From Spirochaetales bacterium (GTDB lineage Bacteria > Spirochaetota > Spirochaetia > Sphaerochaetales > Sphaerochaetaceae), in NCBI GenBank assembly GCA_003247345.1, contig QJZS01000163.1, positions 1-34,610 of the forward strand: DNA of 34,610 nucleotides, given 5' to 3'. Position numbers and translations under genes: made by a program. Within the stretch, counting starts at the first letter, position 1. Every line of letters begins with the position of its first letter. The notes beneath the pieces were generated by a model, which did not search any database, was not told the DNA's origin, and worked only from the letters and a program-made list of their open reading frames with translations. Shown here one piece after another: positions 7,694 through 16,331 of the stretch.

Positions 7694-8757
7694 ACGCTGA
7701 GCTCCTTGTGCGACCGAATAAAAAGTACTCGGTATTCAATGAATATATTACCTGCAAGCAAGGGAATAAGGATCAGGCCTTGCAGAACTTCTCCCATGGC
7801 ACTTGGCAATCCCAATTTCATCTGAAGTGCATCAGTACCGGTTTCTAGTGCTGCCATGATGATTGATATTATAATTGAGACGAAAGGATTGAGCCCACTC
7901 ATCCATGCTATGATGATACCGGTGAATCCATAGCCTGCATCTACACCTTTGGTTAACTGATGGGTTACAGCAGCAGAGTCAATCACTCCTGCAAGACCTG
8001 CAATTGCTCCACTGAGCAGCATCGCGAGGATAATATTCTTTTTAATCGAGACGCCTTGGCATTGTGCTGCCCGTTGGTTTTTTCCGATCATATTCAATTC
8101 GAAACCCCAACGAGTCTTGTACAGAACAAACCAAAGGATGACTACGAGAGCCAAAGCGAAGAAAATACCGGCATGAACGCGTCCCCATATTTTGGGTAGC
8201 CAAGCTACTTTAGGATAGGGCACAGTACCCATATTACCTAGTGGGGCCTTCCATGCATTGATGTAGAGATACTCTGCATACCCGATAATGATATAGTTCA
8301 TCATCAGGGTTGTCAGGGTTTCATCAACACTCCACTGCGCTTTCAATACGCCTGGGATACCTCCAAGAAGAGCTCCTGTAAGTACACCTACAATGATTCC
8401 GACGGGAAGCAGCAGTGCTTCTGGCAGGAAGGTCCAAAACTGCATGACCCAAGTAATCCCTATTACACCGCCTACATATTGTCCTTCTGCTCCGATATTC
8501 CAGAATTTAAGGCGGAAGGCTATTCCAACTGAAAGTCCGCAGAGCAATAAAGGAATTGCCTTCACCAAGGTGTATTGGAGTTTCATCTGGCTACCGAAGG
8601 CACCTTTGATCATTGCACCGTAGGTCTGAAGAGGATTGGCATGTGAAAATCCCAACACAATGGCTCCCAATAAGAAGGAGACTAAAAGGCTGATGATGGG
8701 AACCAGTATTGCTATTCTCTTGGAGCGGTAATCGCGCTTTTCAAAGCGTATTCTCAT
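7690..8757 (-). CDS. Nucleoside ABC transporter permease (YufP/BmpB-type)
   Basis: A 355-residue permease with about nine or ten membrane segments. The family signature is FRLKFWNIGAEGQYVGGV, and the coupling helix region is TRWGFELNMIGKNQRAAQCQGVSIKKN. A charged N terminus (RFEKRDYRSKRIA) precedes the first membrane helix. It forms the heterodimeric channel with the 6722-7693 product. Its ATG overlaps the ATPase gene stop by 4 bases and its own stop overlaps the next ATG, so the three cytoplasmic/membrane subunits are translationally coupled. Confidence 0.9.
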   Translation of the reverse strand: MRIRFEKRDYRSKRIAILVPIISLLVSFLLGAIVLGFSHANPLQTYGAMIKGAFGSQMKLQYTLVKAIPLLLCGLSVGIAFRLKFWNIGAEGQYVGGVIGITWVMQFWTFLPEALLLPVGIIVGVLTGALLGGIPGVLKAQWSVDETLTTLMMNYIIIGYAEYLYINAWKAPLGNMGTVPYPKVAWLPKIWGRVHAGIFFALALVVILWFVLYKTRWGFELNMIGKNQRAAQCQGVSIKKNIILAMLLSGAIAGLAGVIDSAAVTHQLTKGVDAGYGFTGIIIAWMSGLNPFVSIIISIIMAALETGTDALQMKLGLPSAMGEVLQGLILIPLLAGNIFIEYRVLFIRSHKELSV

Positions 8758-10295
8758 ACCCCCTCCTTTTCAACACCTGCCATCAGCATGCCAAGTTTTT
8801 CAGTTGTTGCTTCCTTTGCATCAAGGATATCCATAATTCTTCCTTCAAATATGACTGCAATCTTATCTGCAACCATCAATAATTCTTCCAATTCCTCACT
8901 CACCAACAAAACGGCATTTCCTTTGTCCCTTTGTTTAATGAGATTTTGGCGAACCGCCTCGGTAGCACCGACATCCAAGCCACGGGAAGGGTAGACTGCA
9001 ATAAGTATCCCTCCACATGAATCAATTTCTCGAGCAAGGATGGTCTTTTGGATATTTCCACCGCTGAGAAATTTTACTGAAGTATCTTGGTTTGGGGTTT
9101 TGATTGTAAAAGCCTCGATCAGACGTTCTGCAAATTTTCGTACCCAGCCTCTTTTGATAACACTATGCACCGAAAGCTCATTGGTACGATATTTCTTCAT
9201 GGCAAGGTTGTCACCAACACTCATATCGCCAACAACGCCCATTCTTCCTCTATCAGCAGGAATATGACTTACTCCATTCTTGATTATCTGGAGTGGAGTT
9301 TTATTGGTCATATTTTTGCCGTTCAAAAATATTTTTCCACTGTTGACTTTCAATAAGCCTGTGAGCGCTTCGGTAAGCTGTTGCTGCCCGTTTCCTGCCA
9401 CTCCTGCGATACCAAGGATTTCGCCACCTTGAATGGTCAAGGAAACATTATCCAAAACTGGTTTGCCACCCCCTATAGGGAGGACAGTCAGATCCTGAGC
9501 TTCCACACGTACCTCACCAGGAGAGTAGGGGCCTCTTTCAAGGGAGAAAAGAATATCGCGGCCAACCATCATATTGGCTAAATCCTGTACCCGTTTGATG
9601 GATTTCGTCGGGCAAACTGAAACGCTTTTTCCACGTCTTAGGACTTGTACCGAATGGCTGAATTCCATAACCTCATCCATTTTATGGGTAATGAAAATTG
9701 CACTTTTTCCTTCGGCAAGCATTTTTTTGAGAATTTCGTTGAGATCGCGGGCTTCTCCGGGAGTCAAAACCGCCGTCGGTTCATCGAGTATGAGAATATC
9801 AGCCCCGCGATACAGCAGTTTCAATATTTCTACACGTTGCTGTTCGCCGACCGAAAGGTCCTGAATGATTTTGTCCGGGTGGACCTGTAGTCCGTAGCGT
9901 TTGCTGAGATCGGTAATTTTCTTTCGTATCTCAATCATAGGGGGAACAAAAGGCAGATCTTTCATCCCTAAGACGATGTTTTCAGCTACGCTCATATTCC
10001 CGACAAGCATGAATTCCTGGTGGATCATCCCAACACCAAGGGCCATTGAGTCCTGTGGTGATTTGATATCTGCGAGAGAGCCTTTTACATAAATCTCTCC
10101 GCTATCGGGTTGGTACAGCCCAACCAACATGTTCATCAAAGTACTTTTTCCAGCTCCATTCTCTCCCAATAGGGCAAGAACTTCACCTTTATGAAGCGTC
10201 AGATCAACTTGATCATTCGCAAGTACACCTGGGAAATGCTTGGTTATATTAACCATTCGCACGACGGGTGTTTCGTCGGTGGTAAATTCGCTCAT
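8754..10295 (-). CDS. Nucleoside ABC transporter ATPase, two fused ATPase domains (YufO-type)
   Basis: A 513-residue protein with two ABC domains, as in RbsA/YufO. Domain 1 has Walker A GENGAGKST (44-52), signature LSVGEQQRVE and Walker B ILILDEPTAVLTPGE. Domain 2 has a degenerate Walker A (GVAGNGQQQLTEAL, lacking the GKS/T), signature LSGGNIQKTILARE, and Walker B region ILIAVYPSRGLDVGA, where Tyr-Pro replaces the usual Glu-Pro. One active and one degenerate site is normal in this family. I start at ATG 10295, which gives the usual length and N terminus (MSEFTTDETPVVRM); a TTG at 10349 would add 18 residues and begin just beside a strong hairpin. No good Shine-Dalgarno sequence precedes either start. 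Confidence 0.92.
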   Translation of the reverse strand: MSEFTTDETPVVRMVNITKHFPGVLANDQVDLTLHKGEVLALLGENGAGKSTLMNMLVGLYQPDSGEIYVKGSLADIKSPQDSMALGVGMIHQEFMLVGNMSVAENIVLGMKDLPFVPPMIEIRKKITDLSKRYGLQVHPDKIIQDLSVGEQQRVEILKLLYRGADILILDEPTAVLTPGEARDLNEILKKMLAEGKSAIFITHKMDEVMEFSHSVQVLRRGKSVSVCPTKSIKRVQDLANMMVGRDILFSLERGPYSPGEVRVEAQDLTVLPIGGGKPVLDNVSLTIQGGEILGIAGVAGNGQQQLTEALTGLLKVNSGKIFLNGKNMTNKTPLQIIKNGVSHIPADRGRMGVVGDMSVGDNLAMKKYRTNELSVHSVIKRGWVRKFAERLIEAFTIKTPNQDTSVKFLSGGNIQKTILAREIDSCGGILIAVYPSRGLDVGATEAVRQNLIKQRDKGNAVLLVSEELEELLMVADKIAVIFEGRIMDILDAKEATTEKLGMLMAGVEKEGV

Positions 10296-10350
10296 GTTTT
10301 GTTCGCTTACTGTGTTGCCTGGAAATAGGCGAAAAAGATCTTTAATCAAG

Positions 10351-10376
10351 TAGAGGCGGGCATAAGCCCGCCCCTA
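10351..10376 (-). promoter_or_regulatory. GC-rich hairpin between binding-protein and ATPase genes
   Basis: A 7-bp perfect stem GGCGGGC/GCCCGCC (10355-10361 and 10366-10372) with loop ATAA, extended by three more pairs across one mismatch. It lies 24 bases after the BMP gene stop and about 55 bases before the ATPase start. No T run follows on the minus strand, so it is not a classical terminator. It most likely stabilises the BMP mRNA 3' end or causes partial termination, giving more binding protein than transporter. Confidence 0.7.
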
Positions 10377-10399
10377 TCCAACTAGGAACTAAATAGTTC

Positions 10400-11494
10400 T
10401 TATTTGACGCTTCCGATAACGCCTTCAACAAACCAATCCATAGTGAGCATGTCGCCATCGCTCATCTTTTGGCCAGCCTGCTGACGTACAGCACCGGTAT
10501 TGTCCTTAAGAGCTCCCCAGAAAACATCCCAAGTATCATTCTTGATCTCGTCCTGTTTTGCCATGACCTTGTCAACCATTGCTTGGGGTACCAATGGGGA
10601 AATCGGTGAAAGATGAATCATGTCGTCATCAAGACCGCCCCAGTAACTCTGGCTCTTCCAAGTACCATCAAGTGCTGCCTGGACTTCAGGAATCATGTAA
10701 TTACCCCAGTTCCACATCGGGGAAACAAGCACGCGGTCATCACCAATGATGGCTCTGAAATCAGCATTGTAACCGATTGCATACTTTCCTCTTTCAAGAG
10801 CAGCCTTTGCAGGTTCGGTTGTATCCTGGTGCTGTGCGATTACATCACAACCCTGATCCAGCAGAGCTACTGCACTCTGTCTTTCAAGGGTAGGATCGAA
10901 CCAAGTGTTTGTCCAAACAACAGTAACGGTTGCGTTGGGGTTAACTGAACGTGCACCAAGGGTGAATGCATTGATACCACGAACAACTTCAGGAGTATTG
11001 TATGCGCCAACATAACCGATCTTTCCTGATGCAGACATTGCACCAGCAATCATGCCGGAGAGATAACGCATCTGGTACATACGTCCAAAGTAATTGGACA
11101 TATTGTCGTTTGAGAGATAGCCTGAGCAATGTTCAAAATATACGTCGGGGTATCTTTCTGCAACGTTGAGCATGTATTGCATGTAGTTGTATGAGTTGGC
11201 AAAGATGATTTTACAACCCTCGTCAATCAGGTTCTCCATTACACGTTCGGAGCTGTCATTCTCGGGAATGTTTTCCATACGAATAACTTCAATTTTGTCT
11301 CCAAAATATGCTTCCATGGCTTTTGTGCCTTGGTCGTGCATGTAGGAATAACCGAAGTCCCCAGGAGAACTAACGTAGATTACACCAACTTTCATTGGTG
11401 CATTTGCCATGGTGGCATCCTCTTTGGTACCTTGAGCAAAGGCAAAGGATGAAGCCAACAGCACGATCAACAGAAGAACAATGCTTTTTTTCAT
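10400..11494 (-). CDS. BMP-family nucleoside-binding protein
   Basis: A 364-residue periplasmic substrate-binding protein of the basic membrane protein (BMP/Med) family, which feeds nucleosides to the ABC importer. The signal peptide is MKKSIVLLLIVLLASSFAFA, with probable cleavage after Ala20 (AFA/QG). There is no lipobox cysteine, unlike the related treponemal lipoproteins, so it is likely a soluble periplasmic protein. Family segments include KVGVIYVSSPGDFGYSYMHD, the nucleoside-pocket region around YNTPEVVRGINAF, and DVIAQHQDTTEPAKAA. AAGGAG lies 6 bases before ATG. It is the first gene of the operon and sits about 60 bases downstream of a perfect-consensus promoter, so it should be strongly expressed. 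Confidence 0.92.
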   Translation of the reverse strand: MKKSIVLLLIVLLASSFAFAQGTKEDATMANAPMKVGVIYVSSPGDFGYSYMHDQGTKAMEAYFGDKIEVIRMENIPENDSSERVMENLIDEGCKIIFANSYNYMQYMLNVAERYPDVYFEHCSGYLSNDNMSNYFGRMYQMRYLSGMIAGAMSASGKIGYVGAYNTPEVVRGINAFTLGARSVNPNATVTVVWTNTWFDPTLERQSAVALLDQGCDVIAQHQDTTEPAKAALERGKYAIGYNADFRAIIGDDRVLVSPMWNWGNYMIPEVQAALDGTWKSQSYWGGLDDDMIHLSPISPLVPQAMVDKVMAKQDEIKNDTWDVFWGALKDNTGAVRQQAGQKMSDGDMLTMDWFVEGVIGSVK

Positions 11495-11558
11495 GATTCT
11501 CTCCTTAAAAAGATTGCGTGATAGTATGATATTACTAGAAGAACCTCAACATTTTCAA

Positions 11559-11587
11559 ATTATACGTGACGAATATCTTGCTGTCAA
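11559..11587 (-). promoter_or_regulatory. Perfect-consensus sigma-70-type promoter of the nucleoside ABC operon
   Basis: On the minus strand TTGACA (11587-11582) and TATAAT (11564-11559) are separated by exactly 17 bases, a 12-of-12 match to the consensus. Transcription should start near 11552, giving a leader of about 58 bases, too short for a purine riboswitch aptamer plus expression platform. Confidence 0.93.
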
Positions 11588-11607
11588 AACATTAATATAA
11601 AACATTA

Positions 11608-11623
11608 TGCGTAGTATAACGCA
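11608..11623. promoter_or_regulatory. Candidate operator TGCGT-N6-ACGCA
   Basis: A perfect inverted repeat with 5-bp arms (TGCGT/ACGCA) and a 6-bp spacer. Its centre is about 64 bases upstream of the predicted BMP transcription start, where class I activators usually bind; it could equally be a repressor site. No regulator gene lies next to it. Confidence 0.4.
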
Positions 11624-11882
11624 GTGTTCTTGTAAAATTTCATGGGAAGTTAAAATTGTCCTGCCTAAAATGCAATTAAACTGAAAAATAAAATTTTATG
11701 AAAATTATAGGGGAATCTAGGCTTGTAGCAGAGGTTTTTCGGCATTCTTGAGTATGTGTATGGATTTTAGCGTTGCTAAGTTGAAATTGTATGGAGAGTT
11801 ATATCTTTTTAGGTATTTTTTAATAGGTAACTTTTTGCCGATTTAAGGTGTTGTAGCAACAGAGAACCTGTAAATGAGACTT

Positions 11883-11914
11883 GTTTCATCAATCTGCAAA
11901 TGATAGGATGAAAC
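11883..11914. repeat. Inverted repeat GTTTCATC-N16-GATGAAAC
   Basis: Perfect 8-bp arms separated by 16 bases, ending 53 bases before the start of the polysaccharide export gene. It could be a two-half-site operator or an RNA hairpin. The outer CTTG/CAAG pairs (11880-11883 and 11917-11920) allow an alternative extended pairing. Confidence 0.55.
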
Positions 11915-11966
11915 GACAAGCTACACTGTTTTACTAGAAGTGACATATAATGAAGGGATATATTGC

Positions 11967-13580
11967 ATGAATAGAACCAAGAAGGTCCTTGTAGTTGTAC
12001 TGATGATCGGGGTGTGTTGCTCCGGTATTTTATTTGCTGTGGATGCTGGGTTGGTAATCCGAAGCCCCCTATTTGGTGGTCAGCAAGACACAAGTGTTAC
12101 ACTTGAAAAATTAGAAGTACAATCGTTTACAGCTCAGCTAGGGCTGCTTCCAAAAACTGATGTAAATACTGATGTCTATGCAAAAGTCTATACTGATGCA
12201 GAAAAACTCCAAAGTGCAATTAGCAATTCAGGATATCCAGTCACCCCCGGTGATACATTCAGGTTGGTGTATTTGGATGGAATGAAAAGTGTTACCGTCG
12301 ATTTACAAGCAGATGAAAATCGAAATGTTACAATCCCTGGTCTTGGTACAATCAAAGGTGCGGGTTTAACTTTTGGAGCACTTCGTCAGGCAGTATATAC
12401 GATGGTAACTACGTACCACAGTTATTCGAATCCACAATTGGTATTCTTGCAAACAGGTTCCTTCATGGTATCGGTCATTGGTGAGGTGCAAGGGACTAGA
12501 GTTGTTCCTGCATGGGGCCTTTCCCGCCTCAGTGAGGTCATCCAGACCGCTACCCCCTATGCTTCAACCCGTTCTGTCATGGTACGTCATGTTGATGGTA
12601 CAGAGGCTTCCTACGATTTATATCGTGCAATGAGAAAGGGAGCTTTGGACCAAGATCCTCTATTGAAGAGCGGTGATTTAATCACACTCAAACGTGCAGA
12701 CAAGATGGTTGTATTGGCAGGGCAGGTGTACCAAGGTGGTACCTATCAGATTTTACCGACTGAAGGCTTGAAAGACCTGCTGACCAATTATGGCGGAGGG
12801 GTACTTTCCTCTGCAGATGTACAGAATATCAGGGTGCAGAGGTATAATCCTGAGACAGGTACCTGGTACGTACAATATGTGAATCTTCTAGAGGAACCTG
12901 ATTTCAAGCTTGCCAATTCGGATCAGGTGGTTGTGGATGTACAAGCGCCAAGCGTGCAAACTGTAACAATTGAAGGTGCTGTTTCTTCTACCGAAGTCTA
13001 TGATGCTCTCTCTTCAACTGCTTTGGTAGGTTATCCGTCTGGTAGAATTTTCTATCAATTTTATCCAGGTGAATCCATGAAGCAGATGCTCACATCAATC
13101 ACTACTCGGTTCTTGACTGTTAGTGATCTTGAAGGTGCATATTTACTTCGTGATGGGCATCGTATTCCAATAAATATCGAACAAATTCTTTCGGGCCAAG
13201 ATAGTCAGCAAACAGTGAAACTGCAAAGTGGCGATTCGCTCACTATTCCTTTCACCCAAAGATTAATCAATGTAAGTGGAGGAGTCCAACGTCCGGGTGT
13301 ATTCGCTTACGTACCTGATAAGACAGTCAACTATTATATTTCATTGGCAGGTGGTCTCAGTGATGACGCATCCTATCCAACGAACATCAAGATAACAGGC
13401 CCCGATGGCAAGAAGATGTCTGATGAAGCTCCGCTCATTCCAGAGTCAACAATTACTGTAGCAAAGGATACTTTAATCAAGGATATTGCACCTACGGTTG
13501 CAATCATCGGGTTGGTAAGTTCCCTTATAGGTATTGTGTACACTGTGTTTGAAGTGCTCGTAGACGCCAAAGCCCTGTAG
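11967..13580 (+). CDS. Polysaccharide export protein with SLBB domains (Wza/OPX-like)
   Basis: A 537-residue envelope protein that should form the outer-membrane/periplasmic channel for an exported polysaccharide. It starts with a signal peptide (MNRTKKVLVVVLMIGVCCSGILFA, cleavage likely after the last Ala). A poly-export domain (about 60-155; PGDTFRLVYLDG, VTIPGLGTI) is followed by repeated SLBB-type segments: VSVIGEVQGTRVVPAWG, MVVLAGQVYQGGTYQILP and INVSGGVQRPGVFAYVP. A hydrophobic C-terminal helix (PTVAIIGLVSSLIGIVYTVF) resembles the membrane-spanning helix of Wza. ATG 11967 has GAAGGG 9 bases upstream; the frame could extend to GTG 11940, but that would displace the signal peptide. The chain-length/kinase partner follows 10 bases downstream. 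Two adjacent Cys in the signal region do not form a good lipobox. Confidence 0.85.
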   Translation: MNRTKKVLVVVLMIGVCCSGILFAVDAGLVIRSPLFGGQQDTSVTLEKLEVQSFTAQLGLLPKTDVNTDVYAKVYTDAEKLQSAISNSGYPVTPGDTFRLVYLDGMKSVTVDLQADENRNVTIPGLGTIKGAGLTFGALRQAVYTMVTTYHSYSNPQLVFLQTGSFMVSVIGEVQGTRVVPAWGLSRLSEVIQTATPYASTRSVMVRHVDGTEASYDLYRAMRKGALDQDPLLKSGDLITLKRADKMVVLAGQVYQGGTYQILPTEGLKDLLTNYGGGVLSSADVQNIRVQRYNPETGTWYVQYVNLLEEPDFKLANSDQVVVDVQAPSVQTVTIEGAVSSTEVYDALSSTALVGYPSGRIFYQFYPGESMKQMLTSITTRFLTVSDLEGAYLLRDGHRIPINIEQILSGQDSQQTVKLQSGDSLTIPFTQRLINVSGGVQRPGVFAYVPDKTVNYYISLAGGLSDDASYPTNIKITGPDGKKMSDEAPLIPESTITVAKDTLIKDIAPTVAIIGLVSSLIGIVYTVFEVLVDAKAL

Positions 13581-13590
13581 GAGAGAGATA

Positions 13591-16266
13591 ATGAGTCAAC
13601 AAGAAGAATATCAATCTTCCGTCGGAGTCTTCAATTCTGGTGAGGAAGGCATATCGATTGCAGATCTACTGCATATTTTCCACAAACGCTACAGATGGTT
13701 CCTACTTGGGTTCGTGATAGTTGTTGGGTTGGCCTTTGGTTATTTACAGATAGCTATTCCTCAATATGAATCAGAAGTTTCGGTCTTGGTAGACCCAATA
13801 CAAACATCCTCTTCGTTTGAATCCTTGTTGGATATGTCCGCATCTACAACAAAGATAGCGACAGAAGTTGAGTTGATTACAAGCAGACGCAACATTGAAT
13901 ATGCGCTTTCTTCATTGGACCTCTCTAAATATAAGAATGCCGATGGCTTGGATTATCGTGACAAAGACGTTTTAGGCAGTGTGAAGGACCGTATCGTTGT
14001 ATCTACCGTCAAGGATACAAATATTGTTCGTATTACCGTGACAGATTCAAGTCCTGCATTTGCCCGCGATTTTGCCAACGCTCTTGCTTCCAGCTATGAT
14101 AATTTATTGACTGGTATCGCCAAGAATTCAAAAACCGCACAGCGTGAATTCATAGAATCCCAAATCCCGATTAATGATGCTGCACTTTTGGATGCAAGCA
14201 ATGCATTAGGGGATTTTAGGGAAAAAAGCGACATTATTCAGCTCACAGATAAGAGTTCTATGCTGGTTCAGCAGATTTCTTACTACACCTTACGCCTAGA
14301 GCCCCTGAAGCTACAACTCCAAGAAGCCAATGTATTCTTGGACTCTTACAACCAAGGACTACAACAGGCAGGCATCTCAGAAATCTTATCTCTTGACCAG
14401 ATACGTTCTGATTCTTCAATTAAAGAGAACCTTAAAGACTTGGCAACTTGGAAGACAGAGTTGACCATGTATGAAGCCCTAAGCACTACTGCTACTGCGG
14501 ATCAGGCAAATACTACCCAAAATTCAGATTCTAATTCTCGGATATATGTGATTACAAGTGCAATCAATCAAGTGAATAAAGAGTTGCTCGACAGAGTATC
14601 TGCACTCACCCGGGCCTATGGAAATGAAGCGAATACCCAAGCTATCGTACAGATTCTTACTACCGAAGTCGGTATCAAGGTATATGAAGAGCGAGGTGAT
14701 GTTTTCAGTTCTGAACTTTCCCAACTTCCTGTTTTGGAACGAAAATTGTCAGAGCTGGAACGTGATGTCAAGATATACGAAGCAACAGGTTTGAAACTGA
14801 GGGAAATGCTGGAAGATGTAAAACTTGTTGAGGCATCTGTCTCAGGAAATGTAACGGTGGTTGATCAGGCTATTGAACCAATGAACCCGGTTAGTCCCAA
14901 TAAGTTGTTGATTCTAGCTGTTGCAATTCTCTTGGGTGGTGCGTTTGGCCTTCTTTTGACCCTTGCCATAGAAGCACTGGATGTATCGATACAGACTGAG
15001 TCGCAGATTAAGAGGATTCTAGGAAAAGATGTTCCTATCTTGGGTTGGATACCTATGATGAGAGTATCTCAAGCTGATATGTATCCGACTCTGATTGTAC
15101 ATAACGATCCACTGTCATTTGAAGCAGAGCGTTTCAAGTTGGCTGCTAATATGCTCTTACACCGTACGGACAAGCATATCTTTTCCATCACAAGTTGTTC
15201 GATGGCAGAAGGAAAAAGCACAATCATAGGCAACATAGCCATAGCTTTAGCTCAAATGGGAAGTAATGTATTATTGTTGGATGGGGACCTTCGCCTTCCC
15301 AGTATGGAACGTTATTTCAGACTTGAGCATCGGGAAGTCGGTCTGGTTGACCATATTACCAAGAATGCCCCTTTGGAAGATTGTATAGTCGTACCAATTG
15401 AGAAGGTACCGAATTTACATTTGCTGCCTCCTGGGAATACTCCGCTGGTTCATGCTGGTATTTTCTCCAATCCAAGGTATGCAAAACTCATAAGTTATCT
15501 TGAGAAAGTGTATGACTTCGTTATCATTGATGCCCCTCCGCTTGATTCTGCAAGCGAATTACTGTCTATCAGCAAGCATACTGAAGGCCTTATCATCACT
15601 GTACGAGCTGGAATTACCAGTAAAGGAGCCTTGTTTGATTTGATTTCGAGTTTGAACACGGCGAATGTCACAATCTCAGGTGTGGTATTCAACGGGGTAG
15701 CTCCAGGTGCAATCGGAACCGGACTTCATTATGGGTATGGGTATGGATATGGAAGAGGGTATGGTTATCACAACTATGCTTCCCGGTATAATGCTGTCGG
15801 TGGTAAAAAGGTAAAACATAAACAGAAGAAAAACTATGTGCACAAACATGCCGGTTCTTGGTACAAGAAAATGTATAAGAAGGATATCAAGAACAGAGGC
15901 AAGATTTCCTCCGAACAGTTCGAGGCAGTACTTGCTTTCGGTCCTGGGGCACAATATCCTACCATTGAGTCTTGGGCTAACAGTAAACCTATAAATGAGA
16001 CTGTTATTTCTGTAAAGGAATCGGTTAAATCTGTAAAGGAACAACCAAAAGCTACAAGCTCGGTGGAATCTGTCAAGGTTGAGCCAAAAGCAACGAACCC
16101 AGTTGGATCTATCAAGATAGAACCAAAGGTAACTAACCCGGTGAAACCTGTAACAGAGTCTGTCAAAGTGGAGGAAAAACCGAAAGTACCATCGAAACGG
16201 GTGGATGTATTTGATAGTCTAAGTGCTTTAGAAGCTGATGAGGATGCAACTGGTAAAAAAACTTGA
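13591..16266 (+). CDS. Polysaccharide co-polymerase fused to BY-type tyrosine kinase (Wzc-like)
   Basis: An 891-residue inner-membrane protein that should control chain length and export of a polysaccharide. An N-terminal Wzz domain lies between two membrane helices (about 36-56 and 437-460), with a long periplasmic coiled-coil-rich part. The cytoplasmic kinase has Walker A SMAEGKST (about 537-544), Walker A' LLLDGDLRLP (about 561-570) and Walker B FVIIDAPP (about 643-650). A tyrosine cluster (HYGYGYGYGRGYGYHNY, about 713-729) is the expected autophosphorylation site. Unusually, about 160 residues follow it: a strongly basic stretch (KKVKHKQKKNYVHKH), then imperfect repeats of the type SVKVEPKATNP. 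In most BY-kinases the Tyr cluster is the extreme C terminus. GAGAGA precedes the ATG. No glycosyltransferase genes are adjacent. Confidence 0.88.
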   Translation: MSQQEEYQSSVGVFNSGEEGISIADLLHIFHKRYRWFLLGFVIVVGLAFGYLQIAIPQYESEVSVLVDPIQTSSSFESLLDMSASTTKIATEVELITSRRNIEYALSSLDLSKYKNADGLDYRDKDVLGSVKDRIVVSTVKDTNIVRITVTDSSPAFARDFANALASSYDNLLTGIAKNSKTAQREFIESQIPINDAALLDASNALGDFREKSDIIQLTDKSSMLVQQISYYTLRLEPLKLQLQEANVFLDSYNQGLQQAGISEILSLDQIRSDSSIKENLKDLATWKTELTMYEALSTTATADQANTTQNSDSNSRIYVITSAINQVNKELLDRVSALTRAYGNEANTQAIVQILTTEVGIKVYEERGDVFSSELSQLPVLERKLSELERDVKIYEATGLKLREMLEDVKLVEASVSGNVTVVDQAIEPMNPVSPNKLLILAVAILLGGAFGLLLTLAIEALDVSIQTESQIKRILGKDVPILGWIPMMRVSQADMYPTLIVHNDPLSFEAERFKLAANMLLHRTDKHIFSITSCSMAEGKSTIIGNIAIALAQMGSNVLLLDGDLRLPSMERYFRLEHREVGLVDHITKNAPLEDCIVVPIEKVPNLHLLPPGNTPLVHAGIFSNPRYAKLISYLEKVYDFVIIDAPPLDSASELLSISKHTEGLIITVRAGITSKGALFDLISSLNTANVTISGVVFNGVAPGAIGTGLHYGYGYGYGRGYGYHNYASRYNAVGGKKVKHKQKKNYVHKHAGSWYKKMYKKDIKNRGKISSEQFEAVLAFGPGAQYPTIESWANSKPINETVISVKESVKSVKEQPKATSSVESVKVEPKATNPVGSIKIEPKVTNPVKPVTESVKVEEKPKVPSKRVDVFDSLSALEADEDATGKKT

Positions 16267-16275
16267 GGATTAGCC

Positions 16276-16305
16276 TAGACAGAGAGCCTGCTCTCTGATA
16301 TGGTT
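16276..16305 (+). promoter_or_regulatory. Possible pyr operon promoter with palindromic spacer
   Basis: TAGACA (16276-16281) and TATGGT (16300-16305) are 18 bases apart and match 5 and 4 of 6 consensus bases. The spacer holds a perfect inverted repeat, CAGAGAG-CCTG-CTCTCTG (16280-16297), which may be an operator; with no T run after it, it is a poor terminator for the kinase gene. The predicted start, about 16312, would put the leader ORF 20 bases into the transcript. Confidence 0.35.
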
Positions 16306-16331
16306 CAGCAGAAGAAAATTTGGAGGGACTT

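Larger units (their letters stand above)
11495..11966. other. 472-bp divergent intergenic region
   Basis: This AT-rich gap separates the divergent nucleoside ABC operon and the polysaccharide export genes. The left part holds the ABC promoter and the TGCGT palindrome. The right part holds two inverted repeats upstream of the export gene: TGTTG-TAG-CAACA (11849-11861) and GTTTCATC-N16-GATGAAAC (11883-11914). A TATAAT at 11946-11951 lies close to the export gene start but has no good -35. From about 11630 to 11840 I see no gene, terminator or clear site. Confidence 0.7.
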
